Of a stretch of 43,126 nt of DNA, positions 42,040 through 43,126 are shown in pieces. The stretch comes from Ga0077527 sp038106575 (lineage in GTDB: Bacteria; Pseudomonadota; Gammaproteobacteria; Burkholderiales; SG8-41). The position numbers were made by a program, and so were the translations under genes. The DNA is taken from positions 1 through 43,126 of the forward strand of contig JAYOED010000017.1 of the NCBI GenBank assembly GCA_038106575.1. Direction: 5' to 3'. Under the pieces are notes generated by a model. That model had not been told where the DNA came from and ran no database searches. It worked only from the letters and a program-made list of their open reading frames with translations. Positions within the stretch are counted from its first letter, which is position 1. Each line of letters opens with the position of its first letter.

Positions 42040-42327
42040 ATGAAATATTGTTTGTCGATGGTGCTCGGCGGATTTGCAATTGTGGTAGCAACGCAGTCTT
42101 TCGCAACCGGTCTCGCCACTTGTGAATCAGGTCCGCGCGAAAGCTGGCAGCCGCAGAGCAAGCTGGAGAACATGCTGACTGGCAAGGGCTGGAAGATCCG
42201 CCGCATCAAGGAAGACGGCGGTTGTTACGAAGTCTATGCGTTCGACGAGAAAGGTGAGCGCGTCGAAGCCTATTTCCATCCGAAAACGCTAAATCTGGTG
42301 CCGACACGCCGCTATCCAAGGCAATGA
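42040..42327 (+). CDS. PepSY-domain secreted protein
   Basis: 95-residue protein with a Sec signal peptide (MKYCLSMVLGGFAIVVATQSFA). The single PepSY domain has KLENMLTGKGWKIRRIKEDGGCYEVYAFDEKGERVEAYFHPKT as its core, seen as a W-x-I-R-R-I-K-E-D-G-x-C-Y-E-V-Y pattern. Two cysteines in the mature part could form a disulfide. Such small proteins are typical partners of cytochrome b561 in gamma- and betaproteobacteria. The stop overlaps the b561 start (ATGA), so they are coupled. A 128-base gap precedes it. Confidence 0.88.
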   Translation: MKYCLSMVLGGFAIVVATQSFATGLATCESGPRESWQPQSKLENMLTGKGWKIRRIKEDGGCYEVYAFDEKGERVEAYFHPKTLNLVPTRRYPRQ

Positions 42328-42878
42328 CCGCAGGTACGCCTGACGCAGGCACAGTAAAAGTCTGGGACGTTTTCGTCCGTATCGCTCACTGGTCGCTGGT
42401 GGCATCGGTGCTAGGCGCCTGGGTGACCAAGGATTTCGGCGTGGTACACGAGTGGCTGGGTTATGCGACGCTGATCATCGTCGCGCTGCGCCTCGTCTGG
42501 GGCGTGGTCGGGACGCGCTATGCGCGGTTTACAGAGTTTGTGCGCTCCCCCGAAGCCACGATCGCTTACGCCAAACAGCTGCTGGTTTTGCGTGCGCCGC
42601 GCTATGTCGGCCACAACCCGCTGGGCAGTTACATGATCATCGCGCTGATCGTGATGATCGCACTCACCGGGGTCACCGGCTGGCTTTATACCACTGACCG
42701 TCTCTGGGGTGTGGAGTGGATGGAGGAACTGCACGAGGCTACGGCCAACGGGCTGCTGCTTCTGATAGTACTGCATGTCTGCGGCGTACTGGTATCCTCG
42801 ATGGCGCATCGCGAAAACCTGGTGAAAGCGATGGTCAGCGGGCGCAAGCGCGCGCCGGGGCCGCAGAACGTGGCCTGA
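42324..42878 (+). CDS. Cytochrome b561-type membrane protein
   Basis: 184-residue membrane protein with four helices binding two b-type hemes. Histidines expected as ligands occur in VRIAHWSLVAS (near 22), in VVHEWLGYAT (near 43), in EELHEATANG and in LLIVLHVCGVLVSS (near 150). WDVFVRIAHW is the familiar family opening. It probably passes electrons between quinone and an unknown periplasmic partner. The preceding PepSY protein is likely its companion. The C-terminal ~20 residues are basic and cytosolic. Confidence 0.92.
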   Translation: MTAGTPDAGTVKVWDVFVRIAHWSLVASVLGAWVTKDFGVVHEWLGYATLIIVALRLVWGVVGTRYARFTEFVRSPEATIAYAKQLLVLRAPRYVGHNPLGSYMIIALIVMIALTGVTGWLYTTDRLWGVEWMEELHEATANGLLLLIVLHVCGVLVSSMAHRENLVKAMVSGRKRAPGPQNVA

Positions 42879-42903
42879 AACTGCCGCCTTGCTTCCCCCT
42901 GAT

Positions 42904-42931
42904 TTGATTTTGATACGAATATTCGTATAAG
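42904..42931 (+). promoter_or_regulatory. Toxin-gene promoter with an internal perfect palindrome
   Basis: TTGATT (42904-42909), 16 bases, then TATAAG (42926-42931). The spacer and -10 box are occupied by ATACGAATATTCGTAT (42913-42928), a perfect 16-bp palindrome ideally placed for autorepression. The toxin ATG at 42938 lies about at the predicted transcription start, so a leaderless message is possible; no Shine-Dalgarno is visible. Confidence 0.65.
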
Positions 42932-42937
42932 CGGTTG

Positions 42938-43126
42938 ATGAAACCGATCCGGTTCGTCGGCAAGTCGAAATACGATCTCTCCGCTTTTCCGGCATCGGTG
43001 CGTAGTCGCGCTGGCCATGAGTTGTTTATGGTCCAGTGCGACAGATGGCCGGCGGACTGGAAGCTAACTACTAGCATAGGTCAGGGTGTCTGTGGAATCC
43101 GGATCAGGGCGTGGTCGGGTGCGTAC
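42938..43126 (+). CDS. Phage-derived Gp49/RelE-HigB-like toxin, N-terminal part (runs off window)
   Basis: 63 codons are visible, open to the right edge. MKPIRFVGKSKYDLSAFP starts the protein. A helix with VRSRAGHELFMVQ follows, then DWKLTTSIGQGVCGIRIRAW. This is the layout of Gp49-like toxins of type II systems (about 100-110 residues), which cleave mRNA on ribosomes. In this subgroup the toxin gene precedes the antitoxin, which would lie outside the window. The gene is preceded by a palindrome-bearing promoter and has no ribosome-binding site. The GC content is lower just upstream than in its neighbours, in keeping with a mobile module. Confidence 0.78.
   Translation, partial: MKPIRFVGKSKYDLSAFPASVRSRAGHELFMVQCDRWPADWKLTTSIGQGVCGIRIRAWSGAY

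Overview
The window is a GC-rich, gene-dense chromosomal segment that looks betaproteobacterial, probably Burkholderiales or a close relative. That placement rests on an orphan Bug/TctC solute-binding protein, several TRAP transporter genes, a phasin and other typical family members; no rRNA or universal marker was available. There is no insertion sequence, prophage body, rRNA, intact tRNA or CRISPR array. Two decayed gene remnants and a toxin-like gene at the right edge are the only signs of recent flux.

Left part (2-8892). The end of a CoA-acylating methylmalonate-semialdehyde dehydrogenase and a lone LutC-type protein precede a tightly overlapping ten-gene operon for a multisubunit Mrp/Mbh-type cation/proton antiporter. 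Its order is E-F-G-(MbhD/E-like)-B-C-D, then a second antiporter-like subunit, a small unrecognised membrane protein and a third antiporter-like subunit. No full-length MrpA and no hydrogenase or other redox subunit is present.

Middle-left (9138-18973). A long plus-strand transport and catabolism cluster carries a Tat/lipoprotein TRAP binding protein, TRAP small and large permeases, an amidase-signature hydrolase, a 55-residue membrane protein and a second Tat-type TRAP binding protein. It continues with a glyoxylate/hydroxypyruvate reductase-type enzyme, an AEC-type transporter, a tartronate-semialdehyde/3-hydroxyisobutyrate dehydrogenase-type enzyme and a malyl-CoA-lyase-type enzyme. The enzymes converge on glyoxylate and small hydroxyacids, so uptake and breakdown of a carboxylate, perhaps released by the amidase, is the natural inference. 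Single genes follow: a CBS-pair protein, a MoaB/CinA-N-like protein, a phasin with a clear promoter and paired operator-like sites, and a HIT protein. A two-component system of the type otherwise associated with dedicated sortases comes next, but no sortase is nearby.

Middle-right (24000-31863). A small membrane peptide and a CreD-like pseudogene come first. A minus-strand catabolic cluster follows (two Gfo/Idh/MocA oxidoreductases, a D-2-hydroxyacid dehydrogenase, a cupin and a creatininase-family amidohydrolase). It is divergent from an FCD-type GntR regulator and a TauE/SafE exporter, and the shared promoter region holds a striking run of short repeats. A GGDEF-like remnant sits directly behind a UPF0114 gene.

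Right part (31985-43126). This holds a quinone oxidoreductase, an orphan Bug protein with a terminator, a patatin-like lipoprotein, a class III CoA-transferase, GluQRS and SelO. Next is an apparent operon of alpha/beta hydrolase, signal-less NMT1/THI5-like protein and ThiL, then a PepSY protein with cytochrome b561. The window ends in a Gp49/RelE-like toxin gene whose putative promoter contains a perfect 16-bp palindrome.
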